64,000 bases of DNA from JACTMZ01 sp044359955. Its GTDB lineage: Bacteria > Verrucomicrobiota > Verrucomicrobiia > Chthoniobacterales > JACTMZ01. The first letter of the stretch is position 1. Every line of letters begins with the position of its first letter. Positions 22,629 through 31,296 of this stretch are shown piece by piece. Under the pieces are notes generated by a model. The model ran no database searches and was not told where the DNA came from. It saw only the letters and a program-made list of their open reading frames with translations. The position numbers and the translations under genes are program-made. Where the stretch lies: positions 1-64,000 of the forward strand of contig JBIKLF010000009.1 in assembly GCA_044359955.1 (NCBI GenBank). Reading direction: 5' to 3'.

Positions 22629-24580
22629 AAATCCGCCGACGAGGATTTATCCAACTCCGCAATCTTCTCCTCGCTCTCCTCGACACGTCCCCCGAGGTGC
22701 TTGGCGAGGAAGCGTTCAACCGCGCGGTAGAAATAGAGACGGTTTTCTTCGTTGGCGAAGCCGTGGCCTTCGTTGTCCTTCACAATGTAGGGCACGTCGA
22801 TGCCGCGGGCTTGAAGTGCTTCCACAATCTGGTCGCTCTCGGCTTTCTTCACCCGTGGATCATTCGCCCCCTGCGCAATGAGCAAGGGGGAAGCAATTTT
22901 GTCCGCCGAAAAAAGCGGGGAGGCCGCGGTGAGCAGCTCTTTCTCGGTCTCGGGGTTGCCGATCATTTCATACTGCATCTGACGGTAGGGCTCCCAATAC
23001 GGCGGGACGCTGGCCAGCAAGGTGAAGATATTCGACGGACCGACAAAACTGATCCCCGCCGCATAGACCTCCGGAGTGAAGGCCATCCCGGCCAGCGCGG
23101 CATAGCCGCCATAGCTGCCGCCGTAAATCGCAATACGCTTGGGATCGGCAATGCCCCGATCGACCAGCCACTTGGCCGAATCCGTGAGGTCATCCTGCAT
23201 CGCTTTGCCCCACTGCTTGAAACTTTTCTCCCAGAACTCGCGCCCGTAACCAGTCGAACCGCGGAAGTTGACCTGCAGCACGGCATAGCCGCGGTTGGCG
23301 AGGAACTGCGCCGTGCCATTAAAGCCCCACGCGTCACGCGCCCACGGACCACCATGCACAAGCAACACGGCCGGCAAATTCTTTGCTTCGAGGCCGGGGG
23401 GCAGGGTGAGATAGGCGGGCAACTCGAGTCCGTCACGTGCCGGGATGCGCACCGGTTCCATTGAAGCAAGCTTCTCCGCATCGAGCCACGGCGACACCTC
23501 GGCCAGCTTGCGGAGTTCCTCCGTAGTGCTGTCATAGTAGTAAAACGCCCCGCGCGAACGGTCGCTGTGGGTGCGGACGATGAATTTGTCCTCTTCGCGA
23601 TTGGTCGAACTGAGCACGACTTCCTGACCGGGGAGCTTTTCCTCCAGCTTGGCCTGCAGGTCGCGACGCCAATCGTCGAAGAAATGGTATTCCTGCTTGT
23701 CGCGGGTGAAAGCGGCGGCGGTGAGCACCTTGCGCTTGTCCGAACCGACCAGACTGCTGGTGTCCACTTCGGGATGTTCGAAGATGACTTCCAATTCCTT
23801 TCCCGTGGCCGGGTCGAGGCGGACAATAGCCGCTTTGTCGCGTCCGATATTGGACGAGGCATAGAGGCCCTTGTTGTCGTAGGTGAAGAAAAGCGGATCG
23901 GCGCTTTCGCGGAAGTTGGTGCTGATCACCTTTTTGAACGGCTCGTCCGGCGTGGCGCGGGTGAGCAGCTCGGTATTGACGCCATCGGTCTGCACCGCGG
24001 CCCGCACTTGGCCGTCGTGGTCCGTGATCCAGGAGGAAACGCTGCCGGGGTTTTCCGCGACCAATTCCATCGTGCCGTCCCGGGTGTTGAGGCGGAAGAC
24101 GTCGAAAACGCGCGCATCGCGTTTGTTCATGCTGATCAGGAGGTGGTCCTCGTCGTCGCGCAGGTCGTCAACCACGCCGACCCGGACCCCGGGAAACGGC
24201 GTGAGGTCGCGGCGGTTGGCGCCGTCCGCATTGACCGCGTAAAGGTGGAAATTCTCATCCCCGCCGTCGTCCTGCAGGTAGACGATCTGATCTTTCGCCG
24301 CCCAGAAATAACCCGCGATGTCGCGCTCGGTTGCATCGGTCAGGCGCCGCGGCTCACCGCTGCCGTCCACCGGTTGGACGAACACATTGAGGCGGCTCTC
24401 CCACGGCGCCAGCCACGAAATGTAGTCGCCGCCGGGACTGACCTGATAGGACGCGCCTTCCGGATTGCGGAAGAAATCGCGGAGCGGAATGACGGGCTGC
24501 TGCTCGGATGGGCCGGGGTTGGTTTCCATGGCAGGGACGGTGGTGCAGAGGACAAGCGTGGCGCAAAAAATACGGATCAT
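22625..24580 (-). CDS. Secreted prolyl oligopeptidase-family (S9) peptidase
   Basis: A 651-residue serine peptidase. The signal peptide (IFCATLVLCTTVPA) suggests export. Residues about 40-370 form a beta-propeller with repeated blades (YISWLAPWESRLNVFVQP, FHLYAVNADGANRRDLTPFP). The alpha/beta-hydrolase domain follows, with the oxyanion-side HGGPWARDAWGF, the nucleophile in GGSYGGYAAL, the acid in GANDPRV and the His in NEGHGF. It matches the acylaminoacyl-peptidase/dipeptidyl-peptidase branch, which trims short peptides. A start at 24631 would overlap the upstream stop as TGATG and give a 17-residue longer N-terminus; I prefer 24580 because the signal peptide then begins correctly. The stop codon lies in a hairpin repeat. 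Confidence 0.88.
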   Translation of the reverse strand: MIRIFCATLVLCTTVPAMETNPGPSEQQPVIPLRDFFRNPEGASYQVSPGGDYISWLAPWESRLNVFVQPVDGSGEPRRLTDATERDIAGYFWAAKDQIVYLQDDGGDENFHLYAVNADGANRRDLTPFPGVRVGVVDDLRDDEDHLLISMNKRDARVFDVFRLNTRDGTMELVAENPGSVSSWITDHDGQVRAAVQTDGVNTELLTRATPDEPFKKVISTNFRESADPLFFTYDNKGLYASSNIGRDKAAIVRLDPATGKELEVIFEHPEVDTSSLVGSDKRKVLTAAAFTRDKQEYHFFDDWRRDLQAKLEEKLPGQEVVLSSTNREEDKFIVRTHSDRSRGAFYYYDSTTEELRKLAEVSPWLDAEKLASMEPVRIPARDGLELPAYLTLPPGLEAKNLPAVLLVHGGPWARDAWGFNGTAQFLANRGYAVLQVNFRGSTGYGREFWEKSFKQWGKAMQDDLTDSAKWLVDRGIADPKRIAIYGGSYGGYAALAGMAFTPEVYAAGISFVGPSNIFTLLASVPPYWEPYRQMQYEMIGNPETEKELLTAASPLFSADKIASPLLIAQGANDPRVKKAESDQIVEALQARGIDVPYIVKDNEGHGFANEENRLYFYRAVERFLAKHLGGRVEESEEKIAELDKSSSADL

Positions 24581-24630
24581 CGACGGAGTGAGACCCGCCG
24601 GACGGGCTCGGCGTTCATTCGCGGAGGTCA

Positions 24631-25506
24631 TCAGCGCAGAAAGGCTCCGCGGAATTTTTCCTCGGGAAGGTCGGTGATGCCGATTTCGCGGAAGAAATGC
24701 AGGATGGGGGTCTGCTCTTGGTGGTCGGAGGTGAAGTCCGGACGGAAACAGGTGTCCGTCTGACGCAGGATGGCATCCTTGAGCGGGGTCTTTTCCTCCC
24801 CGCTGTAAGCATAGTAAAGGGAGTGGGCCTCGGCGGGGTTGGCGTGGATGAAGCGGATGGCCTCGCGCACAGCCTCGGCGACCGCATCGGCCTGCTCGCG
24901 GTGCGCGCGGTAGAAAGTCTTGGTCGTGAAGAGATCGAGTCCGGAAAAATTGGCGAAGCCAGCCGTCGAGGCATTCATGTGGAGGACGTCCATCTTCTCG
25001 TGCTCGGCCTCGAGTCCCTCGAAATTGTAAAAGCAAAGCCACCCCGCATCGCAACCCTCCTGCATGTGCTTCACGAGATAGAAATCTTTGGCGCAAAATT
25101 CAACCTGCGCACGGTCGACGGTCACCCCGTCGCGGGCCGCATAACGACGGATGATTTCGAAGCCGATGCCATTGGTTTTCTCGTTGGAAACCGGCGTGGC
25201 CACGCGGATTTTTTCGCCGGCCTTGAGGCGCCCGTAGGAGGACGTTTTCATCATCACCCCGCCCTGGGTCTGGAAGAACGTGCCGAGCGAGAGAAAATCG
25301 TCGTGGTATTGCTCGATGAGATGGAGCGGTTCGTTCGTCGCGAACTCGAGCCGCCCCGCCACCAATTCCTGGAGGCCGTCATAATGCTCGGTCGGCACCA
25401 CGATTTCGAAGTCCGGGATACCCCGCGCGGCCAGGAACCCCTTTTCCTTGGCCACGATGAGCGGCAGGTGGTCGGGGTTGAGGAACCATTCGATGGCGAG
25501 TTTCAT
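24631..25506 (-). CDS. THI5/NMT1-like protein without a signal peptide
   Basis: A 291-residue protein of the NMT1/THI5-like fold. It opens directly with KLAIEWFLNPDHLPLIVAKE, the family's first strand, so it appears cytoplasmic, unlike ABC-transporter solute-binding relatives such as ThiY. FATNEPLHLIEQYHDD (about residues 55-70) places H62 where THI5-type pyrimidine synthases carry a key histidine. GWLCFYNFEGLEAE (about 160) replaces the Cys-rich CCCFC segment of yeast THI5. It may bind or make a thiamin-pyrimidine precursor, but this is inference. No ABC permease or thiamin gene is nearby. Its stop abuts or overlaps the S9 peptidase start region, and a tRNA-Gly gene lies just upstream. Confidence 0.65.
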   Translation of the reverse strand: MKLAIEWFLNPDHLPLIVAKEKGFLAARGIPDFEIVVPTEHYDGLQELVAGRLEFATNEPLHLIEQYHDDFLSLGTFFQTQGGVMMKTSSYGRLKAGEKIRVATPVSNEKTNGIGFEIIRRYAARDGVTVDRAQVEFCAKDFYLVKHMQEGCDAGWLCFYNFEGLEAEHEKMDVLHMNASTAGFANFSGLDLFTTKTFYRAHREQADAVAEAVREAIRFIHANPAEAHSLYYAYSGEEKTPLKDAILRQTDTCFRPDFTSDHQEQTPILHFFREIGITDLPEEKFRGAFLR

Positions 25507-25523
25507 GGCAAAGAAAAAAAGGG

Positions 25524-25594
25524 AGCGGGTGAAGGGAATCGAACCCTCGTATGCAGCTTGGGAAGCTGCCGTTCTACCATTGAACTACACCCGC
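25524..25594 (-). tRNA. tRNA-Gly (anticodon CCC)
   Basis: A 71-base cloverleaf: acceptor GCGGGTG/CACCCGC, D-arm GTTCAATGGTAGAAC, anticodon stem-loop GCAGCTTCCCAAGCTGC with CCC, and T-arm GAGGGTTCGATTCCCTT. No encoded CCA. A T-run follows. The acceptor stem is identical to that of the GCC isoacceptor at 17223. Confidence 0.97.
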
Positions 25595-25644
25595 GAAGGA
25601 GATCGCCATGATCCCCCGATGCGCGGCGGCCGCAAGGGGAAAAT

Positions 25645-25875
25645 TCAGGATTCGCCGTCCCAACCCAGAGGCTCCTCGGGCAGATTGCGCAGGAACGCGG
25701 AGTCGCGCAGGACAACCCACTCCCGGTCGGTCTCGCCATTGGTCCGCCGGATTTCATCCGTATCGAAGATGCGTTTGCTTTCGCGCCACTCGGCCAGAGT
25801 CCAGGCACTGACCGGACCGAATTCGGTGCCGTCCGGACGACGCACCTCGTAGCGGGCATGGAGGAAATCGGGCAT
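25645..25875 (-). CDS. Small GYF_2-like protein
   Basis: A 76-residue protein with the layout of a lone GYF_2 domain: YEVRRPDGTEFGPVSAWTLAEWRESKRI, then a polar segment and EWVVLRDSAFL. The Gly-Pro pair followed by a helix and a terminal Trp are the family features. Starts at 25896, 25884 and 25875 are in frame; 25875 has GAGGGG ten bases upstream and gives the usual short N-terminus. It would bind proline-rich partners; the larger GYF_2 protein at 13786 is the only relative in the window. Function unknown. Confidence 0.55.
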   Translation of the reverse strand: MPDFLHARYEVRRPDGTEFGPVSAWTLAEWRESKRIFDTDEIRRTNGETDREWVVLRDSAFLRNLPEEPLGWDGES

Positions 25876-25932
25876 TGCATCCATGCCCCTCGACATGCTC
25901 CCGGGCGCGGGTTTTGTAAAGCCCGGATCGTC

Positions 25933-26688
25933 CTACCAGACGAGATCAACCGGCGGCACGACGATCGAGGCGTTGGCGCCGGTCAGGGTGCCCTCGGATT
26001 CTTCCACCGTTTCGACGAGGCCATTGACGAAGCCCACGGTGGTCGTGCCGACCGGCACTTTCAGATAGACGGTCGAGGCGTCGTATCCGTAGCCGCTGCG
26101 CACCACCACCCGTTCGAGCTTGGTGCGCGGATCGGGCCGGTAGCCGGTGAGGGACTGCACGTAGGACGGCGTGTAAACCGTCTGCGGGATCAGTTTGTAT
26201 TTCACGTATTCGTAGGTTTGCGTGGACCCCTCGCGCCCGGTCTTGCTCGAGCGCTTCTGCGGCTTGCCCATACTGCGCGTCACCTCCTCGAGCGTCATGC
26301 CCACCGCCACTTCCTTGCGGGCAATGAGGTCTTCCACTTCGCGCCGCCGTTGTTCGGCGCGGACGGCAATTTCTAGGTAGTTCTCGGGCAAACCCGCCAC
26401 GTAGAGCGGCTCGACCCACGCCGCCACGCCGCCTTGCTGGGCATTGCCACGCACGCGCAGCAGACCGTCCGACGAAATGGCGTCGAGTTGCACGGCCTGC
26501 GGGAAACGCAAGGTGCCGGCAAAGCGCTTCATCGTGGCCTCAAAGAAACCAGGGGCCGGACCAGTCAGCTGGTAGCGCGGCAAGCGCTCGTGGAAGTCGG
26601 AAAGGTAAATGACCCCGGGCTCGCGGACAATCGGCCCGGCAGCGGCCACGGCTATTCCGGCGAGAAAGAGAGCCATAACTATCCTCAT
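25933..26688 (-). CDS. Exported protein of unknown function with SmpA/BamE-like motif
   Basis: A 251-residue protein with a signal peptide (VMALFLAGIAVAAAG). The middle has VAVGMTLEEVTRSMGKPQKRSSKT and TQTYEYVKYK, resembling the helix-turn-strand 'GMT..eV...lG.P' element shared by SmpA/OmlA (BamE) proteins. The N-terminal half (YQLTGPAPGFFEATMKRFAG) is not recognised. A Val/Thr-rich C-terminal strand region (VYLKVPVGTTTVGFVNG) follows. Probably periplasmic or outer-membrane associated. It is divergent from the thioredoxin-like gene and 57 bases from the small GYF_2-like gene. Confidence 0.6.
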   Translation of the reverse strand: MRIVMALFLAGIAVAAAGPIVREPGVIYLSDFHERLPRYQLTGPAPGFFEATMKRFAGTLRFPQAVQLDAISSDGLLRVRGNAQQGGVAAWVEPLYVAGLPENYLEIAVRAEQRRREVEDLIARKEVAVGMTLEEVTRSMGKPQKRSSKTGREGSTQTYEYVKYKLIPQTVYTPSYVQSLTGYRPDPRTKLERVVVRSGYGYDASTVYLKVPVGTTTVGFVNGLVETVEESEGTLTGANASIVVPPVDLVW

Positions 26689-26790
26689 GGCCGCACTATC
26701 GTCGCACCAGACGAAAAAACAACGGCCAAGGCGCCATCGCGGCCACGATGGAGTTGCCAAACTCGGGGCGCGGGTCCATTTTCCCGCTGT

Positions 26791-27273
26791 ATGAAAACCC
26801 GTGTCCTCTCCCTCCTCGTGGCCGCTCTGGCCGTCACCGCCACCTCCCAGGCCGGCTTCTTCGATGAAATCAAAGGCGACCTGACCGGACCCGCCGTGGA
26901 AGGCTCGCCGAAATACACCGCACTTTATTTTTCGGCCCATTGGTGCCCGCCCTGCCGTATGTTCACGCCGAAGCTCGTCGCGTGGTATAACGAATTCAAA
27001 GCCAAGCACCCGGACTTTGAACTGGTCTTCGTGAGCAGTGACCGCGACCAGGCCGCCATGGAGGATTACATCAAGGGCGACAACATGCCGTGGCCGGCCG
27101 TGAAGTTCGACCAGGCGCAGAGCGAGACATTCCGGAAATTCGGTTCCAGCGGCATCCCCTATCTCGTGCTCATCGACAACGAGGGCAACGCCGTCACGGC
27201 CCAACCGGACAACGAGTGGGAGGCGCCGCAGGGAGTGCTCGCCAAGATCGAAGATATCGTCGGTGGGTCTTGA
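26791..27273 (+). CDS. Exported thioredoxin-like (nucleoredoxin/tryparedoxin type) protein
   Basis: A 160-residue protein with a cleavable signal (MKTRVLSLLVAALAVTATSQA) and a thioredoxin fold carrying AHWCPPCRMFTPKL, the WCPPC redox motif characteristic of nucleoredoxin and tryparedoxin relatives. FVSSDRD (about 82) and the cis-proline loop GIPYLVLIDNEG (about 122) complete the fold. It would act as a periplasmic disulfide oxidoreductase. The MFS transporter gene starts eleven bases before its stop, so the two are co-transcribed; any functional link is unknown. Confidence 0.88.
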   Translation: MKTRVLSLLVAALAVTATSQAGFFDEIKGDLTGPAVEGSPKYTALYFSAHWCPPCRMFTPKLVAWYNEFKAKHPDFELVFVSSDRDQAAMEDYIKGDNMPWPAVKFDQAQSETFRKFGSSGIPYLVLIDNEGNAVTAQPDNEWEAPQGVLAKIEDIVGGS

Positions 27274-28468
27274 CCCTCGCCCGGTAGCGCGGCTCCGGGA
27301 AAATCCCTTTTACTCCACGCTGGCTGGTTTTTGCATGGTGAGCATGGGGCTCTGCCTGTGCCGCTATGCTTACGCTCCTTTGGTCCCCGCGATGATCGCC
27401 GCGGGATGGGTCGACAAGGCGGGGGCGGGTTATCTCGGCGGCTTCAACGCCTTGGGATATCTGGGCGGGGCGGTTGCCGCGATCTTCCTGCCGGCGCGGC
27501 TGTCCTTGGGCTTCATCCTCCGGGCGTCGATCGTCATGGTGTTGGTCAGCCTCCTCATGTCCGGCTGGAACCTCGGTTTTGCCTGGCTGGCCGCGGCCCG
27601 CCTGCTCAATGGCTTGGCGGGTGCAGTGCTGGTCATCCATGCGCCATCGCTGGCCTTGGCACCGGTGCCGGACCAATGGAAGAAACTCGCCGGCGGCGCC
27701 ATCTTCGCCGGAGCGGGCGCGACGATCATGATGATCAGTCTCGCGTTGCCGGGTTTTCTTGAAGCATCGGTCGGGGCAGGTTGGCTTTTCGAGGCCGCCG
27801 TGGCGCTGGTGGCGGGGACGGTCGCTTGGCCGCTGGCCGCCGCGGCGCAAAGTCCGGCCCCGCAGGCACGGCGGAAATCGCGCCTGCGGCCCGACCAGCG
27901 GAAATCCCTGGTCCTGCTCGGCGCCGCTTACTTTCTCGCCGGCGTGGGCATCACTCCGCACACCCTCTTCCTTACGGACTATCTCCACCGCGATCTGCAC
28001 ATGGCAACGGCCAGCAGCATCCACTACTACAGCTTGATCGGTCTGGGCGGCTTCCTCGGGGCTCTGGCCAGTGGTGCCGCGGCGCGCACGCTCGGCACCG
28101 GGCGGAGTCTCTCCGCCACTTACCTGCTGGGCACCGCGGCGGTGGCGCTGATCTTGCTGAGCGCAGAGCCGGTCTGGATTTCCCTCTCCGTGTTGGCCAT
28201 CGGCTTCTTTCTTCTGGCCTGTGTCGCTCTCTTGTCGCAACGGACCGCCGAAATCGCGGGTGCGGCGGACCATCCTCGCTATTGGGGATTTCTCACCCTG
28301 ACGCTCGGTGCGGGCATCACCATCGGCAGCTACGCCCTCGCTTGGATGGTCGACGCAGGCGCGTCCTACCGCTCCACGTTTGTGGTTGCCGCCCTCGGCC
28401 TCGCGCTCGCATTTTTTCTCACCATGGGGGCAGGCATGCGTCGTGCTCAGGAACCCGCTGTTTCGTAA
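27263..28468 (+). CDS. MFS transporter, YbfB/YjiJ family
   Basis: A 401-residue permease with about twelve hydrophobic helices in two six-helix halves separated by a basic loop (about residues 200-215, QARRKSRLRPDQRK). The start segment FYSTLAGFCMVSMGLCLCRYAYAPLVPAMIAAGW is the YbfB signature (RYAY followed by a P-x-M). GTG at 27263 is used, overlapping the thioredoxin-like gene by eleven bases. The substrate is unknown; some family members are tentatively linked to arabinose or lipid-like compounds. Its 3' end overlaps the convergent gatA gene by 22 bases. Confidence 0.8.
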   Translation: MGLDPRPVARLRENPFYSTLAGFCMVSMGLCLCRYAYAPLVPAMIAAGWVDKAGAGYLGGFNALGYLGGAVAAIFLPARLSLGFILRASIVMVLVSLLMSGWNLGFAWLAAARLLNGLAGAVLVIHAPSLALAPVPDQWKKLAGGAIFAGAGATIMMISLALPGFLEASVGAGWLFEAAVALVAGTVAWPLAAAAQSPAPQARRKSRLRPDQRKSLVLLGAAYFLAGVGITPHTLFLTDYLHRDLHMATASSIHYYSLIGLGGFLGALASGAAARTLGTGRSLSATYLLGTAAVALILLSAEPVWISLSVLAIGFFLLACVALLSQRTAEIAGAADHPRYWGFLTLTLGAGITIGSYALAWMVDAGASYRSTFVVAALGLALAFFLTMGAGMRRAQEPAVS

Positions 28469-29871
28469 GCCCGCGCGATGCGCAGCAAACGTGCCTCCTC
28501 GAAGGAAGGAGCCATGATTTGCAACCCGACCGGCAACTTCTTGCCGTCCACCTCCACATCACCGCAGGGAATACTGATCCCGCAAATGCCGGCTAAATTC
28601 GCCGCGATGGTGAAAATATCGGCCAGATACATCTGCAACGGATCGGCCATGCGTTCGCCGATCTTGAAGGCCGGCACCGGTGAGGTGGGCGAAATCAGCC
28701 CGTCGACTTTTTGGAAAGCTTCCTCAAAGTCGCGCCGGATCAAGGTGCGGACCTTTTGCGCGCGAAGATAGTAAGCGTCATAGTAGCCGCTGCTCAGCAC
28801 ATACGTGCCGAGGATGATGCGGCGTTTCACTTCCTTGCCGAAGCCCTCCCCGCGGGTGCGGCCGTAATGGTCGGCCAGATCGCGCGGTGCTTCGGCGCGT
28901 TTGCCGTAGCGCACACCGTCAAAACGGGCCAGATTGGCCGAGGCTTCCGCCGTGGCGATGATGTAGTAGTCGGCCACCGCGTATTTGGTATGCGGCAGGG
29001 AGACTTCGACAATTTCCGCACCCAGACCGCGGTAGACCTCGATGGCCGCCCGCACGCGTGCTTCCACCTGCGGATCCATCCCCTCGACGAAGTATTCCTT
29101 GGGCACGCCGAGCTTCAGGCCCTTGACCCCGTCGTTGAGCGTGGCCGAGTAATCCGGCACCGGCAGGTCGAGGGAGGTGGAATCCAGCGGATCGTGACCG
29201 GCCATGGCCTGCAGGACGAGGGCCGCATCCTCCACCGTGTGGGTGAAAGGGCCGATCTGGTCGAGCGAGGAAGCAAAAGCGACCAGGCCGTAGCGCGAGA
29301 CACGTCCGTAGCTCGGTTTCAAGCCGACACAGCCGCAGAGGGCCGCCGGTTGACGGATCGAACCGCCGGTATCCGATCCGAGCGAGGCCAGCGCTTCATC
29401 CGCGGCCACGACGGCGGCGGATCCGCCGCTCGAGCCGCCCGGAATGCGCTCCGGGTCGCGCGGGTTGCGCGTGATGCGGATCGAGGAATTCTCGGTGGAT
29501 GATCCCATGGCAAATTCGTCCATGTTGGTCCGTCCGAAAGGAATGGCTCCCGCGGCGCGCAGCTTGGTGATGACCGTGGCATCATAGGGCGCGACGTAGC
29601 CTTGGAGAATTTGCGACGCGCAAGTGCAAGGTTCGCCCTCGACGTTGATCACATCTTTGATCGCCACCGGGATGCCGCCGAGCGGCAAGGTGGCGTCGGT
29701 CTTTTCAGCCAGCGTGCGGGCGCGCTCGTAATCGCGGGAAAGGTAACCGCCGATGGCCGGATCGGTTTTTTCGATCGCGGCCTGGACCGCATCAAGCAGT
29801 TGCACGGGGGACAATTCGCCGGCTTGGATCAAGCGGCGGGCCTTGGCGATGGTCAGTCCGGCGAGATGCAT
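28447..29871 (-). CDS. gatA: Asp-tRNA(Asn)/Glu-tRNA(Gln) amidotransferase subunit A
   Basis: The glutaminase-like subunit of GatCAB, which converts misacylated Glu-tRNA(Gln) or Asp-tRNA(Asn) to the cognate amide. 474 residues, full length. The amidase-signature Ser-cisSer-Lys triad is visible: K in VAIKDVIN (about 72), the cis-Ser in GGSSGGSAA (about 148) and the nucleophilic Ser in SDTGGSIRQP (about 170). ATG 29871 shares TGATG with the gatC stop; a GTG one codon earlier is also possible. gatB is not in the window, so it must lie elsewhere, a common split in this phylum. Confidence 0.95.
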   Translation of the reverse strand: MHLAGLTIAKARRLIQAGELSPVQLLDAVQAAIEKTDPAIGGYLSRDYERARTLAEKTDATLPLGGIPVAIKDVINVEGEPCTCASQILQGYVAPYDATVITKLRAAGAIPFGRTNMDEFAMGSSTENSSIRITRNPRDPERIPGGSSGGSAAVVAADEALASLGSDTGGSIRQPAALCGCVGLKPSYGRVSRYGLVAFASSLDQIGPFTHTVEDAALVLQAMAGHDPLDSTSLDLPVPDYSATLNDGVKGLKLGVPKEYFVEGMDPQVEARVRAAIEVYRGLGAEIVEVSLPHTKYAVADYYIIATAEASANLARFDGVRYGKRAEAPRDLADHYGRTRGEGFGKEVKRRIILGTYVLSSGYYDAYYLRAQKVRTLIRRDFEEAFQKVDGLISPTSPVPAFKIGERMADPLQMYLADIFTIAANLAGICGISIPCGDVEVDGKKLPVGLQIMAPSFEEARLLRIARAYETAGS

Positions 29872-30161
29872 CACCCCTCCACCACCTTGGGCACGAGAAA
29901 AAGCCCGTTGCCGGAATGCGGGGCATTGGCCGTGGCTTGCTCCTGGGTGAAACCGTCGCGCGGCACATCGGCGCGGAAGACATTATAGACGGCCGAAGCA
30001 TGGGCCGTCGGTTCGATCCCGTCGACGTTCACCTCATCGAGTTGTTCGATGTAGGAAAGAACGTGGTCGAGCTGCGGTTGCAATTCGGCGATTTCTTCTT
30101 CGGTCAATCGCAGCCGGACCAGGTTGGCGATGTAGCGGACGTCAAGATGCGGAGCGCTCAT
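29871..30161 (-). CDS. gatC: Asp/Glu-tRNA amidotransferase subunit C
   Basis: The 96-residue chaperone-like subunit that wraps around GatA. Family features: DVRYIANLVRLRLTEEEIAELQPQLDHVLSYIEQLDEVNVDGIEPTAH near the start, then RADVPRDGF and a C-terminal GLFLVPKVVE tail that inserts at the GatA-GatB interface. Translationally coupled to gatA through TGATG. A hairpin repeat lies upstream (30223-30286), so the promoter probably sits between 30161 and that repeat. Confidence 0.95.
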   Translation of the reverse strand: MSAPHLDVRYIANLVRLRLTEEEIAELQPQLDHVLSYIEQLDEVNVDGIEPTAHASAVYNVFRADVPRDGFTQEQATANAPHSGNGLFLVPKVVEG

Positions 30162-30222
30162 GGGAAAGCCCTTGTGGTTACCGCGACCGCACGGCGATGT
30201 CGAAACGTTTCAGCGCGTCAAG

Positions 30223-30286
30223 GTAGGGATGAGCGGCCCGCTCGTCCTTCCCCTCGCCAACGGACACGCGAGCCGCGTGTCCCTAC
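30223..30286. repeat. REPIN-like hairpin pair, family 1
   Basis: GTAGGGATGAGCGGCCCGCTCGTCC and the mirrored GGACACGCGAGCC-CGTGTCCCTAC. It lies between gatC and an oxidoreductase gene on the same strand. One mispaired base in the left arm (GAT for GAC) shows early decay. Confidence 0.75.
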
Positions 30287-30309
30287 CTTCCGCAAGGTAC
30301 CCGCTCTCC

Positions 30310-31296
30310 TTAACCCCCGATCCGCAACAACACCTTGCCCCCACCCTCCGCCGCGCGAGCGACGGCCGCCGAAACCTCGGCCAGCGGGAACTCCGCCGCC
30401 ACGCGCGGCGCAAAGCAGCCGGACGCGGCCAGACGAAAAACATCCCCGAACATGGCATCCCGGTCGGCCGCCGATGCCCGGCGCAGCCAGCGGGTCAGCC
30501 AGAACCCGCGGAAAACCAAATCGCGAAAAATGAGGAACCCATTGGGAATTTTCAGCGCCTCCTTGCTCATCGCCCCGTAAGTCACCAGCGTCCCACCCGG
30601 CGCGAGCAACCCGGCCAGCCGCGTGGCGGACACACCGCCGACCGCATTCAAAGCGAGCCGCGGGACGGCCCCGTCGAGCACTTCCTTCGCGACCGCCGCC
30701 ATGTCCTCATCATCAACCACCACCGCATCGGCGCCGAGCGCCCGAAGTTCCTCCGCCGCTTCGGCCCGGCGCACCACGTTGAGAGTTTTCCAGCCGCATT
30801 GCTTCGCGATTTCGATCACCGCCCGACCGACCGCCGAGGTCGCCGCGTTCTGCACGATCCAATCGCCGGAATGCAGGTCCGAAAAATCATGCAGCAACCG
30901 CCAGGCCGTCGGCGGATTGACCCGCAACACACACGCCTCACGCGCCTCGAGACCCGCCGGCACCGGGACCAAATCATCGACCGCCCACACACCCTCCTCG
31001 CGCCACGTCTCGCGATCGGTCAGCACCAGCCGCCCGACCCACGCCGGATCCACCCCGGCCCCGACCGCCACGACCCGCCCGCACCCCTCATTGCCCGGCA
31101 CATCCGGCAAAGGCCGCGCCTCGCCGTATTTGCCCTCCAGCATATTCAGATCCGCCGGATTGACCGGGGCCCACAACATCCGCACCTGCGCCTCCCCCGC
31201 TGCGGGCTCCGCGACCGGCACCTCATCGATTTGCACCACTTGCGCCGGTTCCCCCGTGCGGTGATAGCGGGCGGCGCGGACCAAGGACAAAGACAT
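30310..31296 (-). CDS. Medium-chain oxidoreductase, trans-2-enoyl-CoA/ACP reductase (MECR/ETR1)-like
   Basis: A 328-residue zinc-independent MDR protein. Characteristic segments are WAPVNPADLNMLEGKYG (about residues 41-57), PDVPGNEGCGRVVAVG, LRVNPPTAWRLLHDF (about 125) with the NPPTA motif of the enoyl-reductase branch, and AATSAVGRAVIEIAKQCGWKTLNVVR for NADPH binding, then LNAVGGVSATRL. This branch reduces 2-enoyl thioesters in fatty-acid synthesis, but related quinone oxidoreductases look similar, so the substrate is provisional. Single gene downstream of a repeat-rich gap. Confidence 0.8.
   Translation of the reverse strand: MSLSLVRAARYHRTGEPAQVVQIDEVPVAEPAAGEAQVRMLWAPVNPADLNMLEGKYGEARPLPDVPGNEGCGRVVAVGAGVDPAWVGRLVLTDRETWREEGVWAVDDLVPVPAGLEAREACVLRVNPPTAWRLLHDFSDLHSGDWIVQNAATSAVGRAVIEIAKQCGWKTLNVVRRAEAAEELRALGADAVVVDDEDMAAVAKEVLDGAVPRLALNAVGGVSATRLAGLLAPGGTLVTYGAMSKEALKIPNGFLIFRDLVFRGFWLTRWLRRASAADRDAMFGDVFRLAASGCFAPRVAAEFPLAEVSAAVARAAEGGGKVLLRIGG

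Noticed and set aside
22625..25096. Single 823-residue protein covering the S9 peptidase and part of the THI5-like gene
   Set aside because: The first ~170 residues are the out-of-frame reading of the THI5-like gene. The peptidase has its own signal peptide at 24580.
24631..25506. ABC-transporter solute-binding protein (ThiY/SsuA type)
   Set aside because: No signal peptide and no permease or ATPase gene in the vicinity. Kept as THI5-like of unknown activity.
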